From an uncultured Agathobacter sp. (GTDB lineage: Bacteria > Bacillota > Clostridia > Lachnospirales > Lachnospiraceae): a DNA stretch of 64,000 nucleotides. A model generated the notes under the pieces. It saw nothing but the letters and a program-made list of their open reading frames with translations, searched no databases and was not told the DNA's origin. The stretch covers positions 65,773 to 129,772 of the forward strand of contig CAKRLV010000005.1 of NCBI GenBank assembly GCA_934359755.1, in the 5' to 3' direction. Positions 1 through 9,270 of this stretch are shown here, piece after piece; the first letter of the stretch is position 1, and each line of letters opens with the position of its first letter. A program made the position numbers and the translations under genes.

Positions 1-2588
1 AGAAGGGATTTAAGGCAAAGTATATTGATCCTAAAGAATACAGTGAAGATGAACTTGCCGAGATTCATAAATCCATGGAATATGAGCTTGGAATCATAAA
101 AGAGATGGGCTTTATCGAGTACATACTTATAGTATGGGATTACATCAACTGGTGCAGGACACATGACTGCTGGGTAGGCCCGGGACGAGGTTCGGCAGCA
201 GGAAGCCGAGTGTGCTATTGTACAGGAATTACTAATATCGACCCTGTCAGATACAATCTGCTTTTTGAGCGATTTCTAAATCCAGAGCGAGTGTCCATGC
301 CTGATATCGACGTGGACTTTGAATACGCAGAGAGATACAGGGCTATCGAATACGTTCAGGAAAAGTACGGACATGATTCGGTTACGCAGATTACGACATT
401 TGGAACTATGGCGGCGCGAGGTGTAATAAAAGCAGTTGGAAAAGCACTTGATTTTCCTTATGCTGAGACAGACAGGCTGGCGAAGATGATTCCGATGGAG
501 CTTAATATCACAATAGATAAGGCACTTCAGATGAACCCTGAATTTCGTGGAATTTATGAGACGGATCAGGCGATTCATGATATGATTGATATGTCAAAGA
601 AGCTTGAAGGTCTCCCAAACCATACGTCGGTTCATGCGGCAGGTGTTGTTATATATCCGGGTGTGGCAAGTGATTATGTACCACTTGGAAGGGCAAATGA
701 TGGAACTCCGACAGCCGAGTACAACATGGTGCAGCTTGAAGAACTTGGTCTTCTTAAGATGGATTTTCTTGGACTTAGAACACTTACAGTACTTAAGGAT
801 TCTGTCAAGAACATCAAGAGGACAAAAGGTATCGATGTAGATATTGACCACATTGATTTCAACGATAAAGGCACTCTTGATTTTATCGGTTCAGGAAAGA
901 CAGAAGGTGTGTTCCAGCTTGAGTCTGCGGGAATGCAGAATTTCATGAAGGAATTAAAACCACAGAATTTTGAAGATATTGTGGCTGGTATTTCACTTTA
1001 CCGTCCAGGACCAATGGACTTTATTCCGAATTATATCAAGGGCAAAAATGATCAGGACGCAATAAGCTATGTGACACCAGAACTTAAGAGCATACTTGAG
1101 CCTACCTATGGATGTATTGTCTATCAGGAGCAGGTAATGCAGATAGTTCAAAAGCTTGCAGGATACACTATGGGACAGGCTGATAATATCAGACGTGCCA
1201 TGAGTAAGAAGAAGCAGTATGTCATTGATGCGGAGAGGCAGAGCTTTGTATATGGTGATGAGCAGAGAAATATAAAGGGCTGCGTGGCAAATGGAATCTC
1301 AGAGCAGGCTGCAAACAGCATATACGACTCCATGGTTGATTTCGCCAAGTATGCATTCAACAAATCGCATGCGGCTGCATATGCTGTAATAAGCGTCCAG
1401 ACGGCATGGCTTAAGTATTACTATCCAGTTGAATTTATGGCAGCACTTATGACATCCGTAATTGATAATGCCGCAAAAGCATCTGAATATCTGTATAGCT
1501 GCAAGAACATGGGCATAAAGGTATTGCCACCTGATATAAATTGTGGTGCAGGAATGTTTACAGCGGAGGGCGAGAATGTCAGATATGGATTATATGCCAT
1601 CAAATCACTTGGAAAGCCTGTCATAGACAAGATAATTGCTGAGAGAGAAGAAAATGGTCCATACCGTACCTTGCAGGATTTCATAGAGAGAACTGCCGAA
1701 AGAGATATCAATAAGCGTGCGATAGAGAACCTCATAAAAGCTGGTGCGTGTGATGGTCTTGATGGAACAAGAAAGCAGATGATGATAGTTTACGGAACAA
1801 TTGTAGATCAGGTTGTCCGTAACAAGAAGAACTCTATGTCAGGGCAGATGAGTCTTTTTGACCTTGTCAGTGAGGAGGAGAAGAAGGACTTTGATATCAA
1901 ATATCCGGATGTTGGTGAGTTTGACAAGGAGACTATACTTGGCTATGAGAAGGAAGTACTTGGAATATATCTAAGTGGACATCCGCTCGAAGAATATACT
2001 GACAAGATAAACAAAAATATAAATGCTGTTGCGATGGATTTTGCGTGGGATGAAGAGCTTATGTCTTCCAAAATCAAGGACAATGCGCATGTCGTAGTTG
2101 GTGGAATAATAACAGATAAGACTATCAAGTTTACGAAGACAAACAAGGCTATGGCATTTATTACAATAGAAGACCTCACAGGTACGATAGAAGTTATTAT
2201 TTTTCCAAAAGATTATGATAATTACCAGCGTTTTATAAATGAGGACGCGAAGGTGTTTGTTGTGGGAAGAGCGACATCAGAGGATGAGCAGAATGGCAAA
2301 ATAATTTGTGAGAGAATAGTACCTTTTGAAGACACCCAAAAGGAGGTGTGGCTGCAGTTTCCGACGAAGGAGGATTTTGCCCAAAAGGAGAAAGAACTGT
2401 ATGACATCATGAAAGTTTCAGATGGACATGATGAGGTTGTTATATATGTCGCAAATCCTAAAGCAGTCAAACGTCTTGGCAGAAATATGAGTGTATGTGC
2501 AAATACAGCTCTTTTAGATGAACTATTTTCATTTTTAGGAGAAAAAAACGTAAAAGTTATTGAAAAGAATATTGAAAACATCCGTTGA
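1..2588 (+). CDS. dnaE: DNA polymerase III alpha subunit, DnaE type (C-terminal part, 5' end outside the window)
   Basis: This is the catalytic subunit of the replicative DNA polymerase. The reading frame is open from base 3, so the gene begins upstream and about 861 C-terminal residues are visible, against roughly 1150 for the family; the PHP domain is missing. The visible part has the palm motif PGRGSAAGS near base 180, the metal-binding aspartates in PDIDVDF near base 300, the conserved AKYAFNKSHAAAYA block near base 1340, helix-hairpin-helix segments near 1660 and an OB-fold (VVVGGIITDKTIKFTKT) near 2095. An in-frame ATG at 75 is internal and not the start. pfkA follows 63 bases later, a dnaE-pfkA order common in Firmicutes. 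Confidence 0.97.
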   Translation, partial: KGFKAKYIDPKEYSEDELAEIHKSMEYELGIIKEMGFIEYILIVWDYINWCRTHDCWVGPGRGSAAGSRVCYCTGITNIDPVRYNLLFERFLNPERVSMPDIDVDFEYAERYRAIEYVQEKYGHDSVTQITTFGTMAARGVIKAVGKALDFPYAETDRLAKMIPMELNITIDKALQMNPEFRGIYETDQAIHDMIDMSKKLEGLPNHTSVHAAGVVIYPGVASDYVPLGRANDGTPTAEYNMVQLEELGLLKMDFLGLRTLTVLKDSVKNIKRTKGIDVDIDHIDFNDKGTLDFIGSGKTEGVFQLESAGMQNFMKELKPQNFEDIVAGISLYRPGPMDFIPNYIKGKNDQDAISYVTPELKSILEPTYGCIVYQEQVMQIVQKLAGYTMGQADNIRRAMSKKKQYVIDAERQSFVYGDEQRNIKGCVANGISEQAANSIYDSMVDFAKYAFNKSHAAAYAVISVQTAWLKYYYPVEFMAALMTSVIDNAAKASEYLYSCKNMGIKVLPPDINCGAGMFTAEGENVRYGLYAIKSLGKPVIDKIIAEREENGPYRTLQDFIERTAERDINKRAIENLIKAGACDGLDGTRKQMMIVYGTIVDQVVRNKKNSMSGQMSLFDLVSEEEKKDFDIKYPDVGEFDKETILGYEKEVLGIYLSGHPLEEYTDKINKNINAVAMDFAWDEELMSSKIKDNAHVVVGGIITDKTIKFTKTNKAMAFITIEDLTGTIEVIIFPKDYDNYQRFINEDAKVFVVGRATSEDEQNGKIICERIVPFEDTQKEVWLQFPTKEDFAQKEKELYDIMKVSDGHDEVVIYVANPKAVKRLGRNMSVCANTALLDELFSFLGEKNVKVIEKNIENIR

Positions 2589-2651
2589 AAAGTTTACAAT
2601 ATAACGGGATTATGATTAAAGATAATTATTTAACATATGGAGGATTCACAA

Positions 2652-3623
2652 ATGGCTAAAGAGATTAATACAATTGCGGTACTTACTAGTGGTGGAGATG
2701 CACCTGGAATGAACGCTGCTACTCGTGCAGTAGTACGTCAGGCCCTTGCAAAAGGAAAGAAAGTTAAAGGAATCAGAAGAGGATATGCAGGACTTCTCAA
2801 CGAAGAGATTTTTGATATGGATTCAAAGAGTGTATCTGATACAATTTCAAGAGGTGGTACAATTCTTCAGACTGCAAGATGTCTTGAATTTGTTGAGCCA
2901 GAGGTTCAGAAGCGTGGAGCAGAGATCTGTAAGAAGCACGGAATTGATGCTATCGTTGTAATCGGTGGAGATGGATCCTTTAAGGGAGCTCAGAAGCTTG
3001 CAGCTCTTGGAATAAATACAATCGGTCTTCCTGGTACAATCGACCTTGATATTGCATGTACAGATTACACAATCGGATTTGATACAGCCTGCAATACAGC
3101 TATGGAAGCTATCGATAAGGTTCGTGATACTTCTACCTCTCATGAGAGATGTTCGATCATCGAGGTTATGGGACGTGGAGCTGGATATATTGCATTATGG
3201 TGTGGTATTGCCAATGGTGCAGAGGAAATTCTTCTTCCAGAGAAGTATGATGGAGACGTAGATGCTCTTATTAAGAGAGTTTCAAACGCTCATGCAATGG
3301 GCAAACAGCATTACATCATTATCAATGCAGAAGGTGTAGGACATTCACAGGAACTTGCCGAGAAGATTGAGACAGCTACAGGAATTGAGACAAGAGCTAC
3401 AATCTTAGGACATATGCAGCGTGGTGGAAGCCCAACATGTAAGGATCGTGTATATGCTACAACTATGGGAGCTATGGCAGTTGATCTTCTTTGCGAAGGA
3501 AAGTCAAACAGAGTAGTTGCACATACAAACGGAAGATTCGTTGATTATGATATCGATGAAGCTCTTGCAATGAAGAAGACCGTTGATGAGTATATGTACC
3601 AGATTTCTAAGAGTCTTGTATAA
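2652..3623 (+). CDS. pfkA: ATP-dependent 6-phosphofructokinase
   Basis: It phosphorylates fructose 6-phosphate to fructose 1,6-bisphosphate in cytosolic glycolysis. The 323-residue product has the N-terminal nucleotide loop LTSGGDAPGMN, the GGDGS motif whose glycine is typical of ATP-using rather than pyrophosphate-using enzymes, and the substrate loop IEVMGRGAGY. The catalytic loop reads PGTIDLDIACTDYTIG where the classical enzyme has TIDND: both aspartates remain but the asparagine between them is leucine. I chose the ATG at 2652 because GGAGG at 2640-2644 is well placed for it; an earlier in-frame ATG at 2637 would overlap that ribosome binding site. A strong terminator follows. Confidence 0.96.
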   Translation: MAKEINTIAVLTSGGDAPGMNAATRAVVRQALAKGKKVKGIRRGYAGLLNEEIFDMDSKSVSDTISRGGTILQTARCLEFVEPEVQKRGAEICKKHGIDAIVVIGGDGSFKGAQKLAALGINTIGLPGTIDLDIACTDYTIGFDTACNTAMEAIDKVRDTSTSHERCSIIEVMGRGAGYIALWCGIANGAEEILLPEKYDGDVDALIKRVSNAHAMGKQHYIIINAEGVGHSQELAEKIETATGIETRATILGHMQRGGSPTCKDRVYATTMGAMAVDLLCEGKSNRVVAHTNGRFVDYDIDEALAMKKTVDEYMYQISKSLV

Positions 3624-3647
3624 TATTTGTATGATGATTTATAGTGG

Positions 3648-3679
3648 AAAGCCCGTCGTAGGATGGGCTTTTTGTTTTA
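3648..3679 (+). terminator. Rho-independent terminator after pfkA
   Basis: The 10-bp stem AAAGCCCGTC / GATGGGCTTT, with one G-T pair, is followed by TTTTTGTTTT. It ends the dnaE-pfkA unit. Confidence 0.9.
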
Positions 3680-3840
3680 ATTCCTGTGTACACTAATACA
3701 CTTTTATAGATTGAATTAATGTGATATTATACAAGATATTATTGAAGAGGGCGTTCAATCAGCTGGAAAAGCTTAAATAGATACTCTATTTGTACGCCAG
3801 ATGCAATATCTACATAAATGTATCAAAGAAGGAAGATGAT

Positions 3841-4632
3841 ATGATTACAAGTACATCGAATCAGCAGATAAAAAATCTGTCTGCACTTATAAAGAAATCA
3901 AAAGAAAGAAAAAAGCAGAAGTGTTTTGTGGTTGAAGGCACAAAGATGTGTTTAGAAGCACCGAAGGAGTTGTTAGTTGCCACATATGTATCGGAATCAT
4001 TTGCAGCTGAAAATGAGGCGTTAAATGAACTTGACGGTGAATACGAAATTATTGCTGACAATGTATTTAAGGCAATATCGGACACTCAGACACCACAGGG
4101 GATAATGAGCATTGTAAAAATGCCTGAGTACTCGCTGGAAGATGTACTTGATGGTGACAGAACTCATTTGCTTATTCTTGAAAGTATTCAGGACCCTGGA
4201 AATCTTGGCACCATGATAAGAACTGGTGAGGGCGCAGGGATTACTGGAGTTATCATGAATAAGACAACAGTAGATATTTTTAATCCGAAAACAGTAAGGT
4301 CTACTATGGGAAGTCTCTACAGAGTTCCCTTTGTTATTGTAGATGATCTCAAAGCAACATTAGCCGAACTTAAAAATAGTGGAATAAATCTATATGCTGC
4401 ACACCTTAAGGGAAAAGGACTGTATGATGAGCCTGATTATACTAAGGCATCTGGTTTTTTGATTGGTAATGAGGGCAATGGACTGAGTGATGAAATTGCA
4501 AAATGTGCCAATATATATATTAAAATACCTATGGAGGGGCAGGTTGAGTCACTTAATGCCGCAATTTCTGCGACACTTCTTATGTATGAATGTAACAGAC
4601 AAAGAAGAAATAAAAGTTATAAGGAACAATAA
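3841..4632 (+). CDS. TrmH/SpoU-family RNA 2'-O-methyltransferase
   Basis: It probably methylates a ribose 2'-OH in rRNA or tRNA using S-adenosylmethionine. The 263-residue product has an N-terminal substrate-binding domain and a C-terminal SPOUT knot, with motif 1 near residue 120 (LESIQDPGNLGTMIRT), motif 2 (NPKTVRSTMGSLYRVP) and motif 3 (IPMEGQVESLNAAISA). I place the start at ATG 3841, preceded by AAGGAAG; an upstream in-frame TTG at 3790 lacks a ribosome binding site. The exact target nucleotide cannot be read from the sequence; RlmB-like 23S rRNA modification is the nearest guess. Confidence 0.9.
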   Translation: MITSTSNQQIKNLSALIKKSKERKKQKCFVVEGTKMCLEAPKELLVATYVSESFAAENEALNELDGEYEIIADNVFKAISDTQTPQGIMSIVKMPEYSLEDVLDGDRTHLLILESIQDPGNLGTMIRTGEGAGITGVIMNKTTVDIFNPKTVRSTMGSLYRVPFVIVDDLKATLAELKNSGINLYAAHLKGKGLYDEPDYTKASGFLIGNEGNGLSDEIAKCANIYIKIPMEGQVESLNAAISATLLMYECNRQRRNKSYKEQ

Positions 4633-4694
4633 GGCATTAAGGAAATATGACATTAAGACAACAAGGTATAATAAGGCATTACGGCAATATGGCA
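4628..4694. repeat. Imperfect 25-bp direct repeat pair
   Basis: Two 25-bp copies at 4628-4652 and 4670-4694 begin AATAAGGCATTA, differ at three positions and lie 42 bp apart. The first covers the stop codon of the methyltransferase gene. The pair lies just before the ribosome binding site of the next small gene. Confidence 0.7.
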
Positions 4695-4716
4695 ATATGG
4701 AACTAAGGAGTAATTG

Positions 4717-4980
4717 ATGAGGATATGGTTTAAACTATTCAAAGATACCAGACTGATACAGGATGAGACTATTGAGAACAACGATGATGATACGAGAACC
4801 CATAAGATTTTCAAGTCTCTTGAAGATGCATGCATGTCGCTGGATTTAGGACATCCTGTATGGCTTGACAAGAATATCTCGGAGTTTCAGAAAAATTCCA
4901 GGACGAGATTTACCTCAGATAATTTTATAGAAGAAATAGAATTTGACTATATGGAGATGCAGATCTTAGAAGAAGATTAA
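4717..4980 (+). CDS. Conserved small protein of unknown function (87 aa)
   Basis: I cannot assign a function. The 87-residue protein is acidic, has no signal peptide or membrane segment, and has a recognisable C-terminal block (GHPVWLDKN, then FIEEIEFDYMEMQILEED). It resembles small hypothetical proteins I recall from other Lachnospiraceae; that is memory, not a search result. ATG 4717 follows AAGGAG at 4705-4710 with ideal spacing, and codon use matches its neighbours, so I regard it as a real gene, perhaps cotranscribed with the methyltransferase 84 bases upstream. Confidence 0.75.
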   Translation: MRIWFKLFKDTRLIQDETIENNDDDTRTHKIFKSLEDACMSLDLGHPVWLDKNISEFQKNSRTRFTSDNFIEEIEFDYMEMQILEED

Positions 4981-5073
4981 TTATCCGGATACAGCATGAG
5001 AAAATTAAAATATCCTTAAATATTGTGCAGATTCGACACAAAAATGGCAAACCATGTTATAATATAGAATTAT

Positions 5074-5212
5074 AGTAGCTATTCAGTATAGAAATATTCG
5101 GTACCGCATATTTCGTAAGAAAACGCATATTATGTAGGAGCCAGCGCCCATCAGCGCAGCTGATTCTAATACACTTGCGGCTCGCAACCATGAAGGTGCT
5201 GAACAGTTACGA
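5074..5212 (+). repeat. MITE-like or leader-RNA-like element, full copy A (139 bp)
   Basis: This segment aligns along its whole length with the reverse complement of 51146-51284, which is also exactly 139 bp. Shared blocks include CGGTACCGC, TATGTAGGAGC and GCAGCTGATT. The right end folds into a hairpin at 5182-5212 (TCGCAACC...ACAGTTACGA). The left end (GTAGCTATTCAGTA) is an imperfect inverted copy of the right end, matching at 11 of 14 positions. The alarmone synthetase gene starts about 100 bases downstream. Confidence 0.8.
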
Positions 5213-5313
5213 ATTATATTTATATTATTATATATTATTTGTCTGGCAGTCAGATTGATGGATATACCCAATTTCAGACAGGGTCAGAACATTTAGTAAG
5301 AACGGGGGAAGCA

Positions 5314-5991
5314 ATGGATCAGATAGAGTTTATTAGTGAGGACATTGATAGTTGGGAAACTTTGATGTTTTTATATAATTCTGCTCTTAAGGAAGTTGGT
5401 ACAAAGCTCGAGATTTTAAATGACGAATTTGTTCATATTCATAAATACAATCCGATTGAATACATCAAGTCGAGGATAAAGGAGCCGGCCAGTATAGTCA
5501 AGAAGCTTAAGAAGAATGGACATGAGGCAACTGTAGAGAATATGATTTTACATGTGAATGATATAGCTGGAATTCGTATAGTGTGTTCATTTACATCTGA
5601 TATATATCGTCTTGCTGAGATGATTGGTAAGCAGAATGATTTGACAGTAGTGTCTGTGAAGGATTATATAAGACATCCAAAGTTAAGTGGATATAAGAGT
5701 TACCATATGCTTGTTACGGTACCAATCTTTTTGTCTGACAGAGTGATAGATACGAAGGTTGAGATACAGATCAGGACTATAGCGATGGATTTCTGGGCAA
5801 GTCTAGAGCACAAGATATATTACAAATTCGAGGGCAATGCACCAGAGTATATCAGCAGAGACCTAAGAGAATGTGCGGAGATTGTTTCAAATCTTGACGC
5901 AAAGATGCTTCAGCTGAATGAGGCTATTTTAGAAGCCAAGACACAGCAGGATAAGCTTCAGCAGGAGATGTCTAAAAAAGAAGAAGGATAG
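5314..5991 (+). CDS. Small alarmone synthetase, RelA/SpoT synthetase-domain protein (YjbM/RelQ-like)
   Basis: It likely transfers pyrophosphate from ATP to GDP or GTP to make (p)ppGpp in the cytosol. The 225-residue product consists of the RelA/SpoT synthetase domain only, with no HD hydrolase, TGS or ACT domain. Visible motifs are YIKSRIKEPASIVKKL, NDIAGIRIVCSF, the nucleotide-binding DYIRHPKLSGYKSYH, and VEIQIRTIAMDFWASLEHK. A charged C-terminal helix fits the tetramerisation tail of small synthetases. ATG 5314 follows GGGGGAAG; the upstream in-frame extension covers repeat element A and is unlikely to be coding. The ABC-F gene follows 8 bases later. Confidence 0.92.
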   Translation: MDQIEFISEDIDSWETLMFLYNSALKEVGTKLEILNDEFVHIHKYNPIEYIKSRIKEPASIVKKLKKNGHEATVENMILHVNDIAGIRIVCSFTSDIYRLAEMIGKQNDLTVVSVKDYIRHPKLSGYKSYHMLVTVPIFLSDRVIDTKVEIQIRTIAMDFWASLEHKIYYKFEGNAPEYISRDLRECAEIVSNLDAKMLQLNEAILEAKTQQDKLQQEMSKKEEG

Positions 5992-5999
5992 CATTAGAG

Positions 6000-7820
6000 A
6001 TGAATATTATAAATGTCGAGAATATCACAAAGTCTTATACAGGAAGGAAGCTTTTTTCAAAAGCTTCCTTTTATGTGCAGGAACAGGAGAAAATCGGAAT
6101 AATCGGAATCAATGGTACAGGTAAATCCACGCTGCTTAAGATTATAGCAGGTCTTGAAGAGGCAGAGGAAGGTACTGTGACGAAGGCTAATCATATAGTG
6201 ATTAATTATCTTTCGCAGAATCCAGATTACGATGCAGACAAATCTGTAATTGACAATGTTATGCAGGATGTGGTTTCCACTGACATAGATGAGCAGCATC
6301 GATGGACACTTGAAAGTGACGCGAAGGCTTTGTTAGATAAGCTTGGAATAGATGATATAAATCAAAAACTTGGCGAGATGTCTGGCGGGCAGAGAAAAAG
6401 GGTGGCACTTGTTGCAACAGTTCTAAAGCCTTGTGATGTGTTAATCTTAGATGAGCCTACAAACCACCTTGATTATGATATGGTTGAGTGGCTTGAAGAC
6501 TACCTTAAGAAATGGCGTGGCGCAATTATCATGATTACACATGACAGATATTTTCTCGACAGTGTATGTAATAGAATTGTTGAAATTGATAAAGGAAATA
6601 TTTACAGTTATGATACTAATTATTCTGGATTTCTGGAGAGAAAAGCGGCTAGGGAAGACAGTGCAAGAGCTACGGAGAGAAAGAGACAGTCAGTTCTAAG
6701 AAAAGAAATAGAATGGATGCAAAGAGGTGCGAGAGCCAGATCGACAAAGCAGAAAGCCCACATCCAGAGATACGAAGCCCTGCGAGACCAGAAAGCGCCA
6801 GAGACAGACAGCAGGCTTGAACTTAGTTCAATATCATCAAGGCTTGGAAGAACCACAATTGAACTGGAGAATATATCTAAATCATATGGAGATATTGTCT
6901 GTGTAAAGGATTTTTCATACATATTTCTGAAAAATGACAGGATTGGTTTTGTCGGCAAAAACGGATGCGGCAAGACGACCCTTATGAAAATGATTGTAGG
7001 AGAACTTATACCTGATTCTGGTGAAATCGAAATCGGACAGACGGTAAAGATTGGATACTACAGCCAGGAGATTTCCTTTGAGGATGAGACACAGCGGGTA
7101 ATAGATTATATAAAGGATACAGCCGAGTATGTAAGGACTGCTGAAGGACTGGTGTCAGCGTCAGCTATGCTTGAGAGATTTCTTTTTCCGGCTGAACAAC
7201 AGTACAGTGCAATCGGAAAACTGTCGGGTGGAGAAAAGCGTAGACTGAATCTTCTTAAAGTTCTTATGGAGGCTCCAAATGTTCTTGTTATGGACGAGCC
7301 TACTAATGATCTTGACACACAGACTATGGCTATTTTAGAAGATTATCTCGATACTTATGAGGGTATCGTGATAGCGGTATCACATGACAGATATTTTCTT
7401 GACCGTGTGGCGAGACGAATTTTTGCATTTGAAGGGAATGGCAGAATCGTACAGTATGAGGGCGGCTACACTGATTACGTGAATAAGCGGCCAGAAGCAC
7501 TTAGTATCTTAAACAGCACATCGGCAGGGATTAAGAAGAATGAGAACAAGTCGGAAAGCTCAAAAGATACATGGGGACATGCCAGGAAGCTCAAATTCTC
7601 TTATAATGAACAAAAGGAATATGAGACGATTGAGTCAGATATAGCAGAGCTTGAAGATGAAATATCGAAGCTTGAAGATGAGATATCAGCCAATGCGAGC
7701 AATTACGGAAAGCTCAGCGAATTATCAAAGCAGAAGGAAGAATTTGAAGAACAGCTTATGACTAAGATGGAACGTTGGGAATATCTTGAAGAACTGGCAG
7801 AAAAAATAAATGCACAGTAG
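6000..7820 (+). CDS. ABC-F family ATPase (Uup-like)
   Basis: ABC-F proteins are soluble ATPases that act on the ribosome, in translation rescue or antibiotic protection, not transporters. The 606-residue product has two ABC domains: Walker A GINGTGKSTLL near residue 35 with LSGGQ-like MSGGQRKR and LILDEPTNHLD, and Walker A GKNGCGKTTL near 320 with LSGGEKRR and LVMDEPTNDLD. A basic interdomain linker near residues 220-270 (RGARARSTKQKAHIQR) matches the P-site tRNA interaction motif region. The C-terminus (about 540-600) is an acidic-basic coiled coil, as in Uup. ATG 6000 follows AAGGAT. Confidence 0.92.
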   Translation: MNIINVENITKSYTGRKLFSKASFYVQEQEKIGIIGINGTGKSTLLKIIAGLEEAEEGTVTKANHIVINYLSQNPDYDADKSVIDNVMQDVVSTDIDEQHRWTLESDAKALLDKLGIDDINQKLGEMSGGQRKRVALVATVLKPCDVLILDEPTNHLDYDMVEWLEDYLKKWRGAIIMITHDRYFLDSVCNRIVEIDKGNIYSYDTNYSGFLERKAAREDSARATERKRQSVLRKEIEWMQRGARARSTKQKAHIQRYEALRDQKAPETDSRLELSSISSRLGRTTIELENISKSYGDIVCVKDFSYIFLKNDRIGFVGKNGCGKTTLMKMIVGELIPDSGEIEIGQTVKIGYYSQEISFEDETQRVIDYIKDTAEYVRTAEGLVSASAMLERFLFPAEQQYSAIGKLSGGEKRRLNLLKVLMEAPNVLVMDEPTNDLDTQTMAILEDYLDTYEGIVIAVSHDRYFLDRVARRIFAFEGNGRIVQYEGGYTDYVNKRPEALSILNSTSAGIKKNENKSESSKDTWGHARKLKFSYNEQKEYETIESDIAELEDEISKLEDEISANASNYGKLSELSKQKEEFEEQLMTKMERWEYLEELAEKINAQ

Positions 7821-7872
7821 GAGCTATGTATAGCTGTGCCTAAGATATACTGGGGTATATAAGAACAAAAAG

Positions 7873-7916
7873 ACTGGGAGCATTTCATCACTTGGATGAA
7901 AATGCTCCCAGTTTTC
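7873..7916. terminator. Bidirectional terminator between the ABC-F gene and the ThrE small subunit gene
   Basis: A long stem, ACTGGGAGCATTTCATC pairing with GATGAAAATGCTCCCAGT, has T-rich flanks on both strands. The minus-strand gene ends inside it: its last codons and stop at 7888-7890 are part of the stem. Confidence 0.9.
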
Positions 7917-8334
7917 CCATTAGTCCCTGTGGTATTGCAAATCCAAAAACAATTCCAATTACGATAGCACCAGCTATCTCGAATGTTTCGATTGCCTTTG
8001 CAGAGGCATACATAGTATTGTCTATAAAAAGATTATATGCCGTGTAGAAAATTCCCGCACCTGGTACAAGCGGAAATATTCCTGTCAGAAGGTATATCGT
8101 CGCAGGAACACATCTTATGACTGCAAAGGCACGCGAAAATATGGTGAGTAAAAAGGTGGCAGCAGCTGATGATATTACCACACCAAATCCGGCCTTTGTC
8201 ATAACAAAATAGACTATCCATCCAAGCGCACCGCTTAAGCCGCAGAAAATTAATTCTTTCTTAGGGGCAGAAAACAGAATTGCAAATGCAATTGTTGTTA
8301 TGACTGCCACAGCAAAATGTATTATATAAATCAT
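7888..8334 (-). CDS. Threonine/serine exporter ThrE family, small membrane subunit (ThrE_2 / DUF3815 type)
   Basis: With the next gene this makes a split ThrE-type amino acid exporter; in actinobacteria both halves are fused. The 148-residue protein has four or five hydrophobic segments and the family's conserved block TGIFPLVPGAGIFYTAY near residue 85. It matches the short, purely membrane-embedded half. The last residues lie in the shared terminator. It is transcribed after the larger subunit gene, 116 bases away. The transported substrate is inferred from the family. Confidence 0.88.
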   Translation of the reverse strand: MIYIIHFAVAVITTIAFAILFSAPKKELIFCGLSGALGWIVYFVMTKAGFGVVISSAAATFLLTIFSRAFAVIRCVPATIYLLTGIFPLVPGAGIFYTAYNLFIDNTMYASAKAIETFEIAGAIVIGIVFGFAIPQGLMGKLGAFSSK

Positions 8335-8366
8335 ATTTCCTCCATAAAAAGCAATTGTAAAATCTA

Positions 8367-8440
8367 TATCAATAAAATAAACCCCATCACATTTATCTAT
8401 TAGTATTAATAAAATAAACCCTATCGCAGTTATCTATAAC
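8367..8440. repeat. Imperfect direct repeat between the two thrE-like genes
   Basis: Two copies of roughly 30 bp (AATAAAATAAACC, C or T, then ATC and TTATCTAT) lie about 39 bp apart. No function is evident. Confidence 0.6.
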
Positions 8441-8450
8441 AACAGTCCGC

Positions 8451-9206
8451 TTACATCTGGTATATGAACAGCGGAAGACATGCTCCTGTTGCTATGCACA
8501 CTGCAGTGATAAGCGCATCTACAAGGTGGATTGTACCTGATAGATAATCTCCATTATAGAAATCTCTGATGGATGTAGTAAAAACCATTCCAGGAACCAG
8601 AGGCATGATAGAGCCTATGATTATTTTGTCCTGCATTATATCTATGCCGGTAAATAGCACAAGAAAGCTCAGCGCGGTAACAAACAGGCTGGCAAACAAA
8701 GTAGTGATAAATCTGGATATCTTATATTTCTTGCAAAGCATCAGCATTATCTGTTCAAGAAAACCAATAAAAAATGCAAATACAGCATCTATTACATGCC
8801 CACCGAACAGAAAGCAGAAACCAGCACTTCCGATTCCACACGAAAGCATCAGGATCCATTGAGGGTAAGAGGGAAGAGTATTACATTTTTTGAGTGTATC
8901 CCAGGCATTTTCAATTGAACAGTTCTTTTCGCATATGTCTCTTGCCAACTGATTGAGCATGGTTATTTTGCCGAGATTAACAGCGCCAAGAGGAATGTGG
9001 CGTATTATGCTGCATGCACCATCGCAGTCATTGTCAGCACTTGCGAAAATTCCATTGGACAGAACATAGACATCGAAATCATCTATCTGATAAGCCTCAA
9101 GTATGTGGATGATAGTATCTTCTACTCTGTATATTTCAGCACCATTGCGTAGCATCTGGTCACCAATCTCAACTGCCAGAGTCATAGTTTCTTTCGTCGT
9201 TGCCAT
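8451..9206 (-). CDS. Threonine/serine exporter ThrE family, large subunit (ThrE_1 / DUF1212 type)
   Basis: This is the partner of the small ThrE-like protein. The 251-residue product has a cytosolic N-terminal region with the family motif MLRNGAEIYRVEDTI near residue 20, then about five membrane segments from residue 125, including IIGSIMPLVPGMVFTTSIRD, the counterpart of the small subunit's LVPG block. I place the start at 9206, after AAGGAAAATTT on the minus strand; an in-frame extension to 9317 runs into promoter sequence. The N-terminal domain is proposed in the family to have hydrolase-like residues, which I could not confirm here. Confidence 0.88.
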   Translation of the reverse strand: MATTKETMTLAVEIGDQMLRNGAEIYRVEDTIIHILEAYQIDDFDVYVLSNGIFASADNDCDGACSIIRHIPLGAVNLGKITMLNQLARDICEKNCSIENAWDTLKKCNTLPSYPQWILMLSCGIGSAGFCFLFGGHVIDAVFAFFIGFLEQIMLMLCKKYKISRFITTLFASLFVTALSFLVLFTGIDIMQDKIIIGSIMPLVPGMVFTTSIRDFYNGDYLSGTIHLVDALITAVCIATGACLPLFIYQM

Positions 9207-9231
9207 AAATTTTCCTTTTCTTTTATCAGTA

Positions 9232-9270
9232 AAAATATTGTCAGAATAATGTACATACAAGTTTGTACAT
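9232..9270 (-). promoter_or_regulatory. Candidate promoter and inverted repeat upstream of the thrE-like genes
   Basis: On the minus strand TTGTAT (9255-9260) and TATTTT (9232-9237) are 17 bp apart. An inverted repeat ATGTACA (9249-9255) / TGTACAT (9264-9270) straddles the -35 box and may be an operator. Confidence 0.45.

Noticed and set aside
3790..3840. N-terminal extension of the RNA methyltransferase
   Set aside because: The TTG start has no Shine-Dalgarno, and the added residues are not family-like.
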